Shown here one piece after another: positions 55,314 through 64,000 of a stretch of DNA of 64,000 bases (position 1 is the stretch's first letter; each line of letters starts with the position of its first letter). This stretch comes from Paeniglutamicibacter cryotolerans. Lineage in GTDB: Bacteria; Actinomycetota; Actinomycetes; Actinomycetales; Micrococcaceae. Both the position numbers and the translations under genes were made by a program. The notes under the pieces are model-generated. The model was not told where the DNA came from. It did no database searches and worked only from the letters and a program-made list of their open reading frames with translations. The DNA is taken from positions 2,170,001-2,234,000 of the forward strand of contig NZ_JACHVS010000001.1 of the NCBI RefSeq assembly GCF_014190875.1, in the 5' to 3' direction.

Positions 55314-55786
55314 AAAGCATGCCCACACCGGATTTCATTGTTGAATTGCGTTCCAAGATCGGCCATGCACCGCTTTGGCTTCCCGGGGTCAAAGTGGTGG
55401 TGATCCACGACGAATCGGTGCTGCTGGTCCGCCGTGCCGACAACGGCCGCTGGACGCTGCCCGCCGGCATCATCGAACCGGGCGAGGAGCCGGCTGCCAC
55501 GGCCGTGCGCGAGGTCTTGGAAGAAACCTCGGTGGTGGTCTCCGCCCGTGCGCTGGTCGGGGTGGGAACCACCGAGGCAGTGACCTATCCCAACGGGGAC
55601 CAGGCCCAGTTCCTCGACGTCGTCATGGCCTGCGACTATGTGAGCGGCACCGCCAAGGTCAATGACGATGAGAACCTCGAGGTGGCCTGGTACCGGCTCG
55701 ATGACCTGCCGAACCTGCCGCCACGCCATGCCCGCGCCGTGGAATGGGCGCTCGAACCACACGCCCGGGGGCACTTCATCCGCTGA
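55310..55786 (+). CDS. Nudix hydrolase
   Basis: 158 residues. GIIEPGEEPAATAVREVLEETSVVV fits the Nudix box G-x5-E-x7-REUxEE. The preceding VVIHDESVLLVRRADNGRWTLPAG and later DENLEVAWYRLDDLP are typical of MutT/ADP-ribose pyrophosphatase-like enzymes. Substrate is unknown. ATG 55310 overlaps the peptidase stop (ATGA); ATG 55319 is possible. A terminator hairpin follows. Confidence 0.88.
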   Translation: MKSMPTPDFIVELRSKIGHAPLWLPGVKVVVIHDESVLLVRRADNGRWTLPAGIIEPGEEPAATAVREVLEETSVVVSARALVGVGTTEAVTYPNGDQAQFLDVVMACDYVSGTAKVNDDENLEVAWYRLDDLPNLPPRHARAVEWALEPHARGHFIR

Positions 55787-55796
55787 TCGGGCAAAG

Positions 55797-55829
55797 AAAT
55801 CGGGACGGACCAATGGCCGGTCCCGATTT
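55797..55829. terminator. Bidirectional terminator between Nudix and MFS genes
   Basis: AAATCGGGAC (55797-55806) pairs with GTCCCGATTT (55820-55829). A/T-rich arm ends serve both directions. Confidence 0.8.
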
Positions 55830-55852
55830 CCCCATGCGGCTGCGAAGCGGGG

Positions 55853-57589
<1,737 letters not shown>

Positions 57590-58252
57590 TCAGGGAAGCG
57601 TCAGTGGCTGCGTGAAGAGCGATTGGGCCTGGCGCATCAGCCCCAGGAACTCCGCCTCGAGCGAGGTCTTGTGCGCGGCCGCTGCATAGCGCTGGACGAC
57701 CTGGTGCATGGCGAACTGGATCATGTGCACGGCCATGCCCAGTGCCGGGTGCGAGGGCGGGACGCCCTCGCGCTTGGCGACCTGGGCGATGAACAGGTTC
57801 AGCCGTTCGGGGCCGACCTGGACCAGTTTGGCCAGGAGCTCTGGTTCGCGGTGCACCGCCTCGAAGAAGCCGTGCGCACTGAGGATCTCCTGCTCGTCGC
57901 GGCGCAATTGCGAGAGCACCAGTTCCACCAGGTCCGCGAGCAGCGTCGGGGAGATCCCGATGGTGCCGGGCGGCCGGGCGGCCATGAAGCGCTCGAGTGT
58001 CTCGGCGGCGACACCGTCCTCGATGTGGCCGAAAACGGCATCGAGTTTGGTGGGGAAGTAGTTGAAGAAAGTGCGCCGGCAAATACCCACCCTGGAGCAC
58101 AGCTCCTCGATGGTGAACCCGGAGAAGCCATGCTCCGCGGTGAGCTCGCGCGAACAGCGGGTGATGGCCAGGCGCGTGCGCTGCATGCGCGCGCTGCGCG
58201 TGGGCGGGAGGGCCGGATCCGCCACCGAGGCTGTAGTTGCACTTTCATTCAC
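57590..58252 (-). CDS. TetR-family transcriptional regulator
   Basis: 220 residues. ITRCSRELTAEHGFSGFTIEELCSRVGICRRTFFNYFPTKLDAVFGHI is a classic TetR HTH. The C-terminal ligand domain is helical and unassigned. First gene of a tetR-MFS operon. Inverted repeat TTTGCAC-N13-GTGCAAA lies 10 nt upstream of the start and is the likely operator for autoregulation. Confidence 0.9.
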   Translation of the reverse strand: MNESATTASVADPALPPTRSARMQRTRLAITRCSRELTAEHGFSGFTIEELCSRVGICRRTFFNYFPTKLDAVFGHIEDGVAAETLERFMAARPPGTIGISPTLLADLVELVLSQLRRDEQEILSAHGFFEAVHREPELLAKLVQVGPERLNLFIAQVAKREGVPPSHPALGMAVHMIQFAMHQVVQRYAAAAHKTSLEAEFLGLMRQAQSLFTQPLTLP

Positions 58253-58262
58253 ATCGTGCAGT

Positions 58263-58289
58263 TTTGCACTAGTGGATCAAGGGTGCAAA
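58263..58289. promoter_or_regulatory. Candidate TetR operator
   Basis: TTTGCAC (58263-58269) and GTGCAAA (58283-58289) form an inverted repeat. Extra TTGCAC-like half-sites at about 58238 and 58256 flank it. It lies in the tetR promoter region. Confidence 0.5.
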
Positions 58290-58501
58290 TTAAGTGCCGG
58301 GGTCGCCGGAGGCGTCTCGCGGCCACCGGCGTCCAGTTGTTGGCCATCGACGGGTAATGTGAAGGGTGTCACTATCTACGAGCGTAGGTGTTTGGCTGAT
58401 GAGTGCCCCCTAGCATCGGGTGTGACACCGTGTTCCGGTTCAAGCCCTGAGCACGGACCCTCTCGTCACGGAAGCCGAACGAAAGAAGGAAGCTGCTGGA
58501 C
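58290..58501. other. Intergenic region upstream of the acetoacetyl-CoA synthetase
   Basis: No gene on either strand. Ends with GAAAGAAGGAAGC, the ribosome binding site of the next gene. No clear promoter could be fixed. Confidence 0.5.
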
Positions 58502-60547
58502 ATGAACACGAATGAACCGATGAGTAGCGATTCCGGCGCTCCGGCAACAGCACGCCGCTTTGCCCCGGGCGATATCACTTGGGCCCCGGCGCCCGGTGCC
58601 AGGCCGCGCATGCGCGACTTCATGGAGGCGGCGAATGCCCGGCACGGGTTGATGATGTCCCACTACCGGGACCTGCACCGTTGGTCGGTGGAGGAGGCCT
58701 CGGCATTCTGGGAAGAGGTCGTCCGCTACTTCGAGGTGCTCGGCGACGGCCTGGGCGGCCGGGGACTGGAGGATCCCACGATGCCCGGAGCCGCCTGGTT
58801 CACCGGGGCACGGTTGAACTTCGCCGAGAACGTCCTGCGGCATGCCGCACGGGAGGATATGGCCGACAGCACTGCCATCCTGCGGATCGACGAGGACAAC
58901 CAGATTCGGACCATCACCTGGTCCCGGTTGGCCGACCAGGTCGGTTCGCTGGCCGCCGCCCTGCGCCGGCGCGGTGTCGGCTCGGGTGACGTGGTGGCGG
59001 CCGTTATGCCCAATGTTCCCGAGGCCGTCATCGGCCTGTTGGCCACGGCGTCGCTCGGGGCCATCTGGTCCATCAACTCACCGGACATGTCGGCCGGAGC
59101 GACGCTGGATCGGATCAGCCAGCTGGCCCCGAAGGTGCTCATCGGCATCGACGGCTACCGGTTCAAGGGTCGAACCATCGACCTGACCGGATACTTTGCG
59201 CAGGTGGCAGCAGGCCTGCCGGAAACCGGGCAGCGGTTGTTCGTCAAGAATGTGTCCGAGTCCCAGGCCGGGCCCGAGGGGTTCGAGGAGCTGGGGCCGC
59301 TGCTTCACGGCAGCGAACGCGTCGGACCACGGCGGCTGCCATTCGACCATCCGCTGTGGGTGCTTTTCTCCTCCGGAACCACCGGTGCGCCCAAGGGCAT
59401 AGTTCACTCGCACGGCGGCATGACGCTCGAGGCCCACAAGGGCATCGGCCTGCAGCAGGACCTGGGCCCGGGGGACCGCTACTACGTTGCGGCTAACACG
59501 TCCTGGATGGTGTGGAACACGCTGGTGAACTCGCTGACGGTGGGCGCATCGGTGGTCACCTATGACGGATCACCAGCCGTTGGTGGAGCCGCCCGGCAAT
59601 TCGAGATCCTTGCCCTGACCGGCGCGACGATGTTCGCCACCGGCGCCGCCTACCTGAGCATGGTGGAGAAGTCCGGGCTGGAACCGGGAACCACCTTCGA
59701 TCTGTCCGCACTGCGCCGGATCATGTCAACCGGTTCACCGCTGCCGCCGAGCACCTGGAGCTGGGTCCATGAGGCGGTGAAGGCCGATGTCCACCTCGGT
59801 TCGGATTCCGGCGGCACGGACATCTGCTCCGGGTTCCTGGGCTCGAACCCGATGGATCCGGTGCGGCTCGGCGAACTGCAGGGCGCATGCCTCGGCGCCG
59901 CCGTAGAGGCCTGGTCGCCCTCCGGGGAACGGGTCCTTGGGGAACTGGGAGAAATGGTGGTCACGGCCCCGATGCCCTCCATGCCCGCCTCCTTCTGGAA
60001 CGACCCCGACGGGCAGCGCTACCGGGACGCCTACTTCGATCAGTACCCGGGGGTGTGGCGCCACGGCGACTGGATCACCGAAACCGAACACGGTTCCTTC
60101 ATGGTGCACGGTAGATCCGATGCCACGCTGAACAAGAACGGAGTCCGGCTGGGCACCGCCGATATCTACGCGGTGGTCGAGGACCTGGAGCAGATCAGGC
60201 AGTCGCTGGTCATCGGCGTGGAAATTCCCGGTGGCGACTACTACATGCCGCTTTTCGTGGAGCTGTCCGCCGGCGTGGAACTGGACGAGGAACTTGTGGC
60301 GGAGCTGAAGTCCGCCATCAGTAAACAGACCTCGGCCCGTCACGTCCCGGATGAAATCGTGGTGGTTCCCGGGATCCCGATGTCGCACACGAACAAGCGC
60401 CTGGAGGTGCCGATCAAGCGGCTCTTCCTGGGATTCGAGCTTGACCGTGCGCTGAATGTGGGAAGCGTGGCCAACCCGCAGGCGCTTGACTGGTTCGTCG
60501 AGCGGGCCAGGGCCTTCGGCCGCGACCGGCTTGGGGCGGGAAACTAG
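58502..60547 (+). CDS. Acetoacetate--CoA ligase
   Basis: 681 residues. An adenylate-forming enzyme: LFSSGTTGAPKGIVHSHGG is the P-loop, SDSGGTDICSGFLGSNP lies in the acyl pocket, WRHGDW carries the conserved Asp, and SHTNKRLEVPIKRLFLG holds the catalytic Lys. The N-terminal region (FMEAANARHG...SVEEASAFWEEVVRYF...LNFAENVL) is that of acetoacetyl-CoA synthetases rather than acetyl-CoA synthetases. It activates acetoacetate for ketone-body use or polymer synthesis. Stands alone; hairpin follows. Confidence 0.9.
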   Translation: MNTNEPMSSDSGAPATARRFAPGDITWAPAPGARPRMRDFMEAANARHGLMMSHYRDLHRWSVEEASAFWEEVVRYFEVLGDGLGGRGLEDPTMPGAAWFTGARLNFAENVLRHAAREDMADSTAILRIDEDNQIRTITWSRLADQVGSLAAALRRRGVGSGDVVAAVMPNVPEAVIGLLATASLGAIWSINSPDMSAGATLDRISQLAPKVLIGIDGYRFKGRTIDLTGYFAQVAAGLPETGQRLFVKNVSESQAGPEGFEELGPLLHGSERVGPRRLPFDHPLWVLFSSGTTGAPKGIVHSHGGMTLEAHKGIGLQQDLGPGDRYYVAANTSWMVWNTLVNSLTVGASVVTYDGSPAVGGAARQFEILALTGATMFATGAAYLSMVEKSGLEPGTTFDLSALRRIMSTGSPLPPSTWSWVHEAVKADVHLGSDSGGTDICSGFLGSNPMDPVRLGELQGACLGAAVEAWSPSGERVLGELGEMVVTAPMPSMPASFWNDPDGQRYRDAYFDQYPGVWRHGDWITETEHGSFMVHGRSDATLNKNGVRLGTADIYAVVEDLEQIRQSLVIGVEIPGGDYYMPLFVELSAGVELDEELVAELKSAISKQTSARHVPDEIVVVPGIPMSHTNKRLEVPIKRLFLGFELDRALNVGSVANPQALDWFVERARAFGRDRLGAGN

Positions 60548-60553
60548 CAAACA

Positions 60554-60599
60554 GACGGCCTGCGGCCCGCACCCGGAGGGGTGTCGGCCGCGCGCCGTC
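60554..60599. terminator. Hairpin between convergent ligase and fumC genes
   Basis: GACGGC (60554-60559) pairs with GCCGTC (60594-60599), with further CGGCC pairing inside. No T-tract. Confidence 0.6.
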
Positions 60600-60611
60600 G
60601 GTTCCCGTGCT

Positions 60612-62024
60612 TCAGTGCCTCCCGGTCATCGTGGTGACGTCGAGCAGCTCGTCCAACTGCGCCTCGGTGAGTTCGCCGCGCTCGACGAAGCCGAGCGCGA
60701 TGGTCGCCTCGCGGACGGTGAGCCCGTCGGCGACGGCCTTCTTGGCGATCTTCGCCGCGTTTTCGTAGCCGATGTACTTGTTCAGCGGCGTGACGATCGA
60801 AGGGGAGGCCTCGGCCAGGAAGCGGGCGCGTTCGACATTCGCGGTGATCCCGTCGACCATCTTGCGGGCCATCACCGTGGCGGTATTGGTCAGCAGGCGG
60901 ATGGATTCGAGCAGGTTCGCCGCCATGACCGGGATGCCGACGTTCAGCTCGAACGCACCGTTGGTACCGGACCAGGCGATGGCCGTGTCGTTGCCGATCA
61001 CCTGGGCCGCAACCATGATCGCCGCCTCGGCGATCACCGGGTTCACCTTGCCCGGCATGATCGATGAGCCCGGCTGCAGGTCGGGAAGGGATATCTCGCC
61101 CAGCCCGGTGTTCGGGCCCGAACCCATCCAGCGCAGGTCGTTGTTGATCTTCATCAGCGAGATGGCGATGTTGCGCAGCTGCGAGGAGGCCTCGATCAGC
61201 CCGTCGCGGTTGGCCTGGGCCTCGAAGTGGTTGCGTGCCTCGGTGAGGGGCAAGTCCGTGTCGGCCGCCAGCAGCTCGATCACGCGCTGCGGGAAGCCGT
61301 CGGGCGTATTGATGCCGGTGCCCACCGCCGTGCCGCCCAGTGGGACCTCGGCAACGCGCGGAAGCACAGCATGGATCCGCTCCACCGCATAGCGCATCTG
61401 CGCCGCATAGCCGCCGAACTCCTGGCCCAGGGTCACCGGGGTGGCATCCATCAGGTGGGTGCGCCCTGACTTGACCACGTGCGCGAACTCGTCGGCCTTG
61501 GCACCCAGGGAGCGGGCCAGCAGTTCGAGCGCCGGAACCAGATCGTGCAGCAACGCACCGGTGGCTGCAACGTGCACCGATGTGGGGAAGACGTCGTTGG
61601 AGGACTGCGAGGCGTTCACATGGTCGTTGGGGTGCACCGTGGTGGAGGACCCGTCCGCTGCCAGCGCACGGGTGGCCAGCTCGGCCAGCACCTCGTTCAT
61701 GTTCATGTTCGAGCTGGTTCCGGATCCGGTCTGGAATACGTCGATCGGGAACTGGTCGTCGTACCCATGGCCGGCGACGAGGTCGGCCGCGGCGACGATG
61801 GCCCGGGCCCGTTCGGCATCCAGCACGCCGAGTTCGGCGTTGGCCAGGGCGGCGGCCTTCTTCACCTGGGCCAGTGCCTGGATGTGCCGCGGCTCGAGCA
61901 CCTTGCCGGAGATCGGGAAGTTCTCCACGGCACGTTGGGTCTGGGCACGGTAGAGGGCCTTGGCCGGCACCCGGACTTCGCCCATGGTGTCGTGTTCAAT
62001 ACGGAATTCGTCGCTGTTGTCCAT
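60612..62024 (-). CDS. fumC: Class II fumarate hydratase
   Basis: 470 residues. [47 protein letters not shown] and the signature [12 protein letters not shown] define class II fumarase. It hydrates fumarate to malate, the step after the SdhCDAB complex encoded in this window. The frame is open from GTG 62033, but TAGCGT (minus strand, 62032-62037) lies 7 nt before ATG 62024 and overlaps that GTG, so ATG is the start and the mRNA leaderless. Confidence 0.96.
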   Translation of the reverse strand: MDNSDEFRIEHDTMGEVRVPAKALYRAQTQRAVENFPISGKVLEPRHIQALAQVKKAAALANAELGVLDAERARAIVAAADLVAGHGYDDQFPIDVFQTGSGTSSNMNMNEVLAELATRALAADGSSTTVHPNDHVNASQSSNDVFPTSVHVAATGALLHDLVPALELLARSLGAKADEFAHVVKSGRTHLMDATPVTLGQEFGGYAAQMRYAVERIHAVLPRVAEVPLGGTAVGTGINTPDGFPQRVIELLAADTDLPLTEARNHFEAQANRDGLIEASSQLRNIAISLMKINNDLRWMGSGPNTGLGEISLPDLQPGSSIMPGKVNPVIAEAAIMVAAQVIGNDTAIAWSGTNGAFELNVGIPVMAANLLESIRLLTNTATVMARKMVDGITANVERARFLAEASPSIVTPLNKYIGYENAAKIAKKAVADGLTVREATIALGFVERGELTEAQLDELLDVTTMTGRH

Positions 62025-62124
62025 GGGGACCACGCTACGCCCGCAGCGGCGATTGTGGCAGGGGGATTGCCACCGGCGAACCCGGGAATAGACGGGTCCG
62101 CCTGGGCGCTTGCGGCTCGGTCGG

Positions 62125-62763
62125 CTACAGGGCCCCGAAGCCGGAAACCATTTCGGCCTTGCCCTCGGCCAGGCGGTAAGTCACGCCGATGACCGCGGTC
62201 TCACCGGAATCCACTGCTGCGGAAATGACCTTCGAGGCATCGACGAGGCGGTGCGTGGTCTGCTGCACGTGCTCGACCACCGTGGCGTTCACGTCGGTGA
62301 TGCCGTGGCGGGAGGCGGTGATCACCGAGGGGGTGATGCGCTCGACCAGGTCGCGGATGAAGCCCGGGGGCATCTGTCCGGTCTCGAAGGCTTCCATGGT
62401 GGCAGTGACGGCGCCGCAGGAGTCGTGGCCCAGCACGATGATCAGCGGCACCTTCAGCAGGGCCACCGAATACTCCAGGGAGCCGAGCACCGCGTCGTCG
62501 ACCACGTGGCCGGCGGTACGGACCACGAACACGTCGCCCAAGCCCACGTCGAAGATGATTTCAGCGGCAAGCCGGGAGTCCGAGCAGCCGAAGATGACGG
62601 CGAAGGGGTGCTGCGTGTCCACCAGCGAGTGGCGCCGCGGGGCGTCCTGGTTGGGGTGGTCGGTGCTGCCTTCCACAAACCGGGCGTTGCCTTGGCGCAG
62701 TTTTCGCCAGGCTTCGGCGGGGGACATGGATTTGGTTTCGACGGGTAGGTCGGCTTCGTTCAT
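62125..62763 (-). CDS. Beta-class carbonic anhydrase
   Basis: 212 residues. Zinc ligands Cys60 (FGCSDSR, with Asp62/Arg64 dyad), His113 and Cys116 (LGHDSCGAV). It interconverts CO2 and bicarbonate in the cytoplasm. No signal peptide. The frame extends to 62775, but TATGCT (minus, 62771-62776) sits 7 nt before ATG 62763, giving a leaderless start. It is independently promoted between fumC and DUF4245. Confidence 0.93.
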   Translation of the reverse strand: MNEADLPVETKSMSPAEAWRKLRQGNARFVEGSTDHPNQDAPRRHSLVDTQHPFAVIFGCSDSRLAAEIIFDVGLGDVFVVRTAGHVVDDAVLGSLEYSVALLKVPLIIVLGHDSCGAVTATMEAFETGQMPPGFIRDLVERITPSVITASRHGITDVNATVVEHVQQTTHRLVDASKVISAAVDSGETAVIGVTYRLAEGKAEMVSGFGAL

Positions 62764-62828
62764 GGAACCCAGCATATTCCTGCCGGTGCGCCGTCCCGCA
62801 ACCGGGGGTCCGCGGATGAAGCGGTTAG

Positions 62829-63431
62829 TCAGCCCGCAGCGGGCAGCCCGGCCGCCACGATGGCCGCCATTTCTTCCAGGACGTTGGTGCCCGATTTGCT
62901 GCTCAACAGCACGGTGCTCCTGCCGCGCTTGAGGATGTAGGTGGTGTCTTTGCCCTTGGTGCGTACCTCCCAGGTAGCGCCCCCGATCTCGGTGGTGCCG
63001 GTGATGGCAGCGGAATCGGTGATCTGGGCCAGCCAGACGGCATTCGCATCGGCGGTCTGGCGGAACCAGACGAACTTCTGCTCCGGGGTGACGTAGCCGA
63101 TTTCCCAGTAGGCGATCCCGTCGACGCCGGCAGAGATCCAGCGGGCGAAGTTCGCGTACCAGCCCTCCGGGACGGCCGGTGCCAGCGGGGTGAAGTCCGC
63201 TGCCGCAGCTGCCTCCTGCGCCGTGACGGAGACGTTGATGTCGGGGCGGTAGCCGTCGGTCTTCGACGCTGGATTAAGCGCGATGACCACCACTGCAATG
63301 ATGACTGTGAGCAGCACCGAGATGAACATGCCCTTGACTGTCTGGTTGGCGCGCTTGGCCTGTGAGGGCGTAAGCACCGGCTTGGGCAGTGCCTCGGGCG
63401 CTGATTCTGGGGTCTGGGGCAGGTTCGTCAC
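62829..63431 (-). CDS. DUF4245 membrane-anchored protein
   Basis: 200 residues from GTG 63431. A Pro-rich cytoplasmic start, one membrane helix (GMFISVLLTVIIAVVVIAL) and an extracellular domain with PAVPEGWYANFARW and GATWEVRTKGKDTTYILKRG, the DUF4245 pattern. Function unknown; it is a habitual neighbour of glpX and fumC in actinobacteria. GAGAAT 6 nt before GTG may be a leaderless -10. The 88 codons of open frame upstream to 63695 lie over glpX and are spurious. Confidence 0.85.
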   Translation of the reverse strand: MTNLPQTPESAPEALPKPVLTPSQAKRANQTVKGMFISVLLTVIIAVVVIALNPASKTDGYRPDINVSVTAQEAAAAADFTPLAPAVPEGWYANFARWISAGVDGIAYWEIGYVTPEQKFVWFRQTADANAVWLAQITDSAAITGTTEIGGATWEVRTKGKDTTYILKRGRSTVLLSSKSGTNVLEEMAAIVAAGLPAAG

Positions 63432-63577
63432 CCCTCCATTCTCGCCTATCCCGGGCCCGGCCTCCAACGCGGGGGATGCCGTGAGCGGTTCATCACACAG
63501 AACCGGCGCGTCGCCGGCGCTATGATCTAAGGAGTGTCCGCGGCTAAATGCCGTCAATTCGAAGACGAAGGAACACC

Positions 63578-64000
63578 GTGACAGAAGCCACGAATTTCGC
63601 CCACCTGTCCCCACGACTGTCGGTTTCCGACGCGGAGCCGGATCGCAACCTGGCCCTTGAGCTCGTCCGGGCGACCGAGGCGGCAGCCATCGCATCGAGC
63701 CCCTGGGTCGGATTCGGTGACAAGAACGCCGCCGACGGCGCAGCTGTCGACGCCATGCGCTCGCTGCTCGCCACCGTCTCCTTCAATGGCGTAGTCGTCA
63801 TCGGCGAAGGCGAAAAAGACGAAGCCCCGATGCTGTTCAATGGCGAACGCGTGGGCGACGGAACAGGCGCCGAATGCGACGTCGCAGTCGACCCGATCGA
63901 CGGCACCCGCCTGGCCGCCTTGGGCATCAACAACGCACTGTCTGTGTTGGCAGTGGCCGACCGTGGCTCGATGTTCGACCCGTCTGCCGTCTTCTACATG
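63578..64000 (+). CDS. glpX: Class II fructose-1,6-bisphosphatase, 5' part
   Basis: 141 codons to the window edge, GTG start behind [63 protein letters not shown] and [16 protein letters not shown] are the GlpX signatures, including the metal-binding Glu and Asp residues. It hydrolyses fructose-1,6-bisphosphate in gluconeogenesis. TATGAT at 63521-63526 is a likely -10, giving a leader of about 45 nt. The C-terminal half lies outside the window. Confidence 0.93.
   Translation, partial: MTEATNFAHLSPRLSVSDAEPDRNLALELVRATEAAAIASSPWVGFGDKNAADGAAVDAMRSLLATVSFNGVVVIGEGEKDEAPMLFNGERVGDGTGAECDVAVDPIDGTRLAALGINNALSVLAVADRGSMFDPSAVFYM

Overview
This is a 64 kb stretch of a high-GC actinobacterial chromosome. 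Mycothiol chemistry (mca), a DUF501-ppx-enolase-DivIC block, the glpX/DUF4245/fumC block and start codons rich in GTG/TTG point to a Micrococcaceae genome of the Arthrobacter type. That placement is inference from gene content; no rRNA is present.

Layout. 1-2200: 5' part of a sensor histidine kinase (minus), a GAP-family membrane gene broken by an in-frame TAG, and a small membrane protein. 2264-5776: exodeoxyribonuclease III, trpS, a 2'-5' RNA ligase-like protein and a YihY protein. 5944-9432: succinate dehydrogenase operon sdhCDAB (minus). 9698-12093: mannose-1-phosphate guanylyltransferase and an M20 amidohydrolase. 12321-21566: nucleoside uptake and salvage (BMP lipoprotein, ATPase, two permeases, cytidine deaminase, thymidine phosphorylase, then DedA and adenosine deaminase). 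21660-29412: MazG, enolase, DivIC/FtsB, DUF501, Ppx/GppA, a mycosin-like subtilase and a type II NADH dehydrogenase. 29587: tRNA-Leu(UAA).

29670-39300 is an integrated element of about 9.6 kb inserted at the 3' end of that tRNA gene. It is bounded by a perfect 21-bp duplication of the tRNA end and by phased integrase arm-type repeats. Its plan is int and repressor leftward; excisionase, small genes, a RecA-like replication ATPase carrying an iteron cluster in its 3' end, more small genes, and a P27-type small terminase rightward; and a cargo block with a HEPN/Abi protein next to attR. There is no large terminase, portal, capsid or tail gene. This is the plan of a phage-inducible chromosomal island (phage satellite) and is the main discovery candidate here.

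39373-64000 is core chromosome again: a PadR-controlled membrane protein, a Bax1-I protein, aldose epimerase, AI-2E transporter, threonine ammonia-lyase, greA, DUF4307, mca, DUF255 protein, hemolysin III, a cis-prenyl transferase, PhoH, prepilin peptidase, Nudix, a TetR/DHA2 efflux pair, acetoacetyl-CoA synthetase, fumarase, carbonic anhydrase, DUF4245 and the start of glpX.

Two regulatory themes recur. CRP-type GTGA-N6-TCAC sites lie before sdhCDAB and ndh, the two quinone-reducing dehydrogenases here. Many genes have a -10 hexamer (TAnnnT) exactly 6-7 nt before the start codon, implying leaderless transcripts; I used this to choose several start codons.
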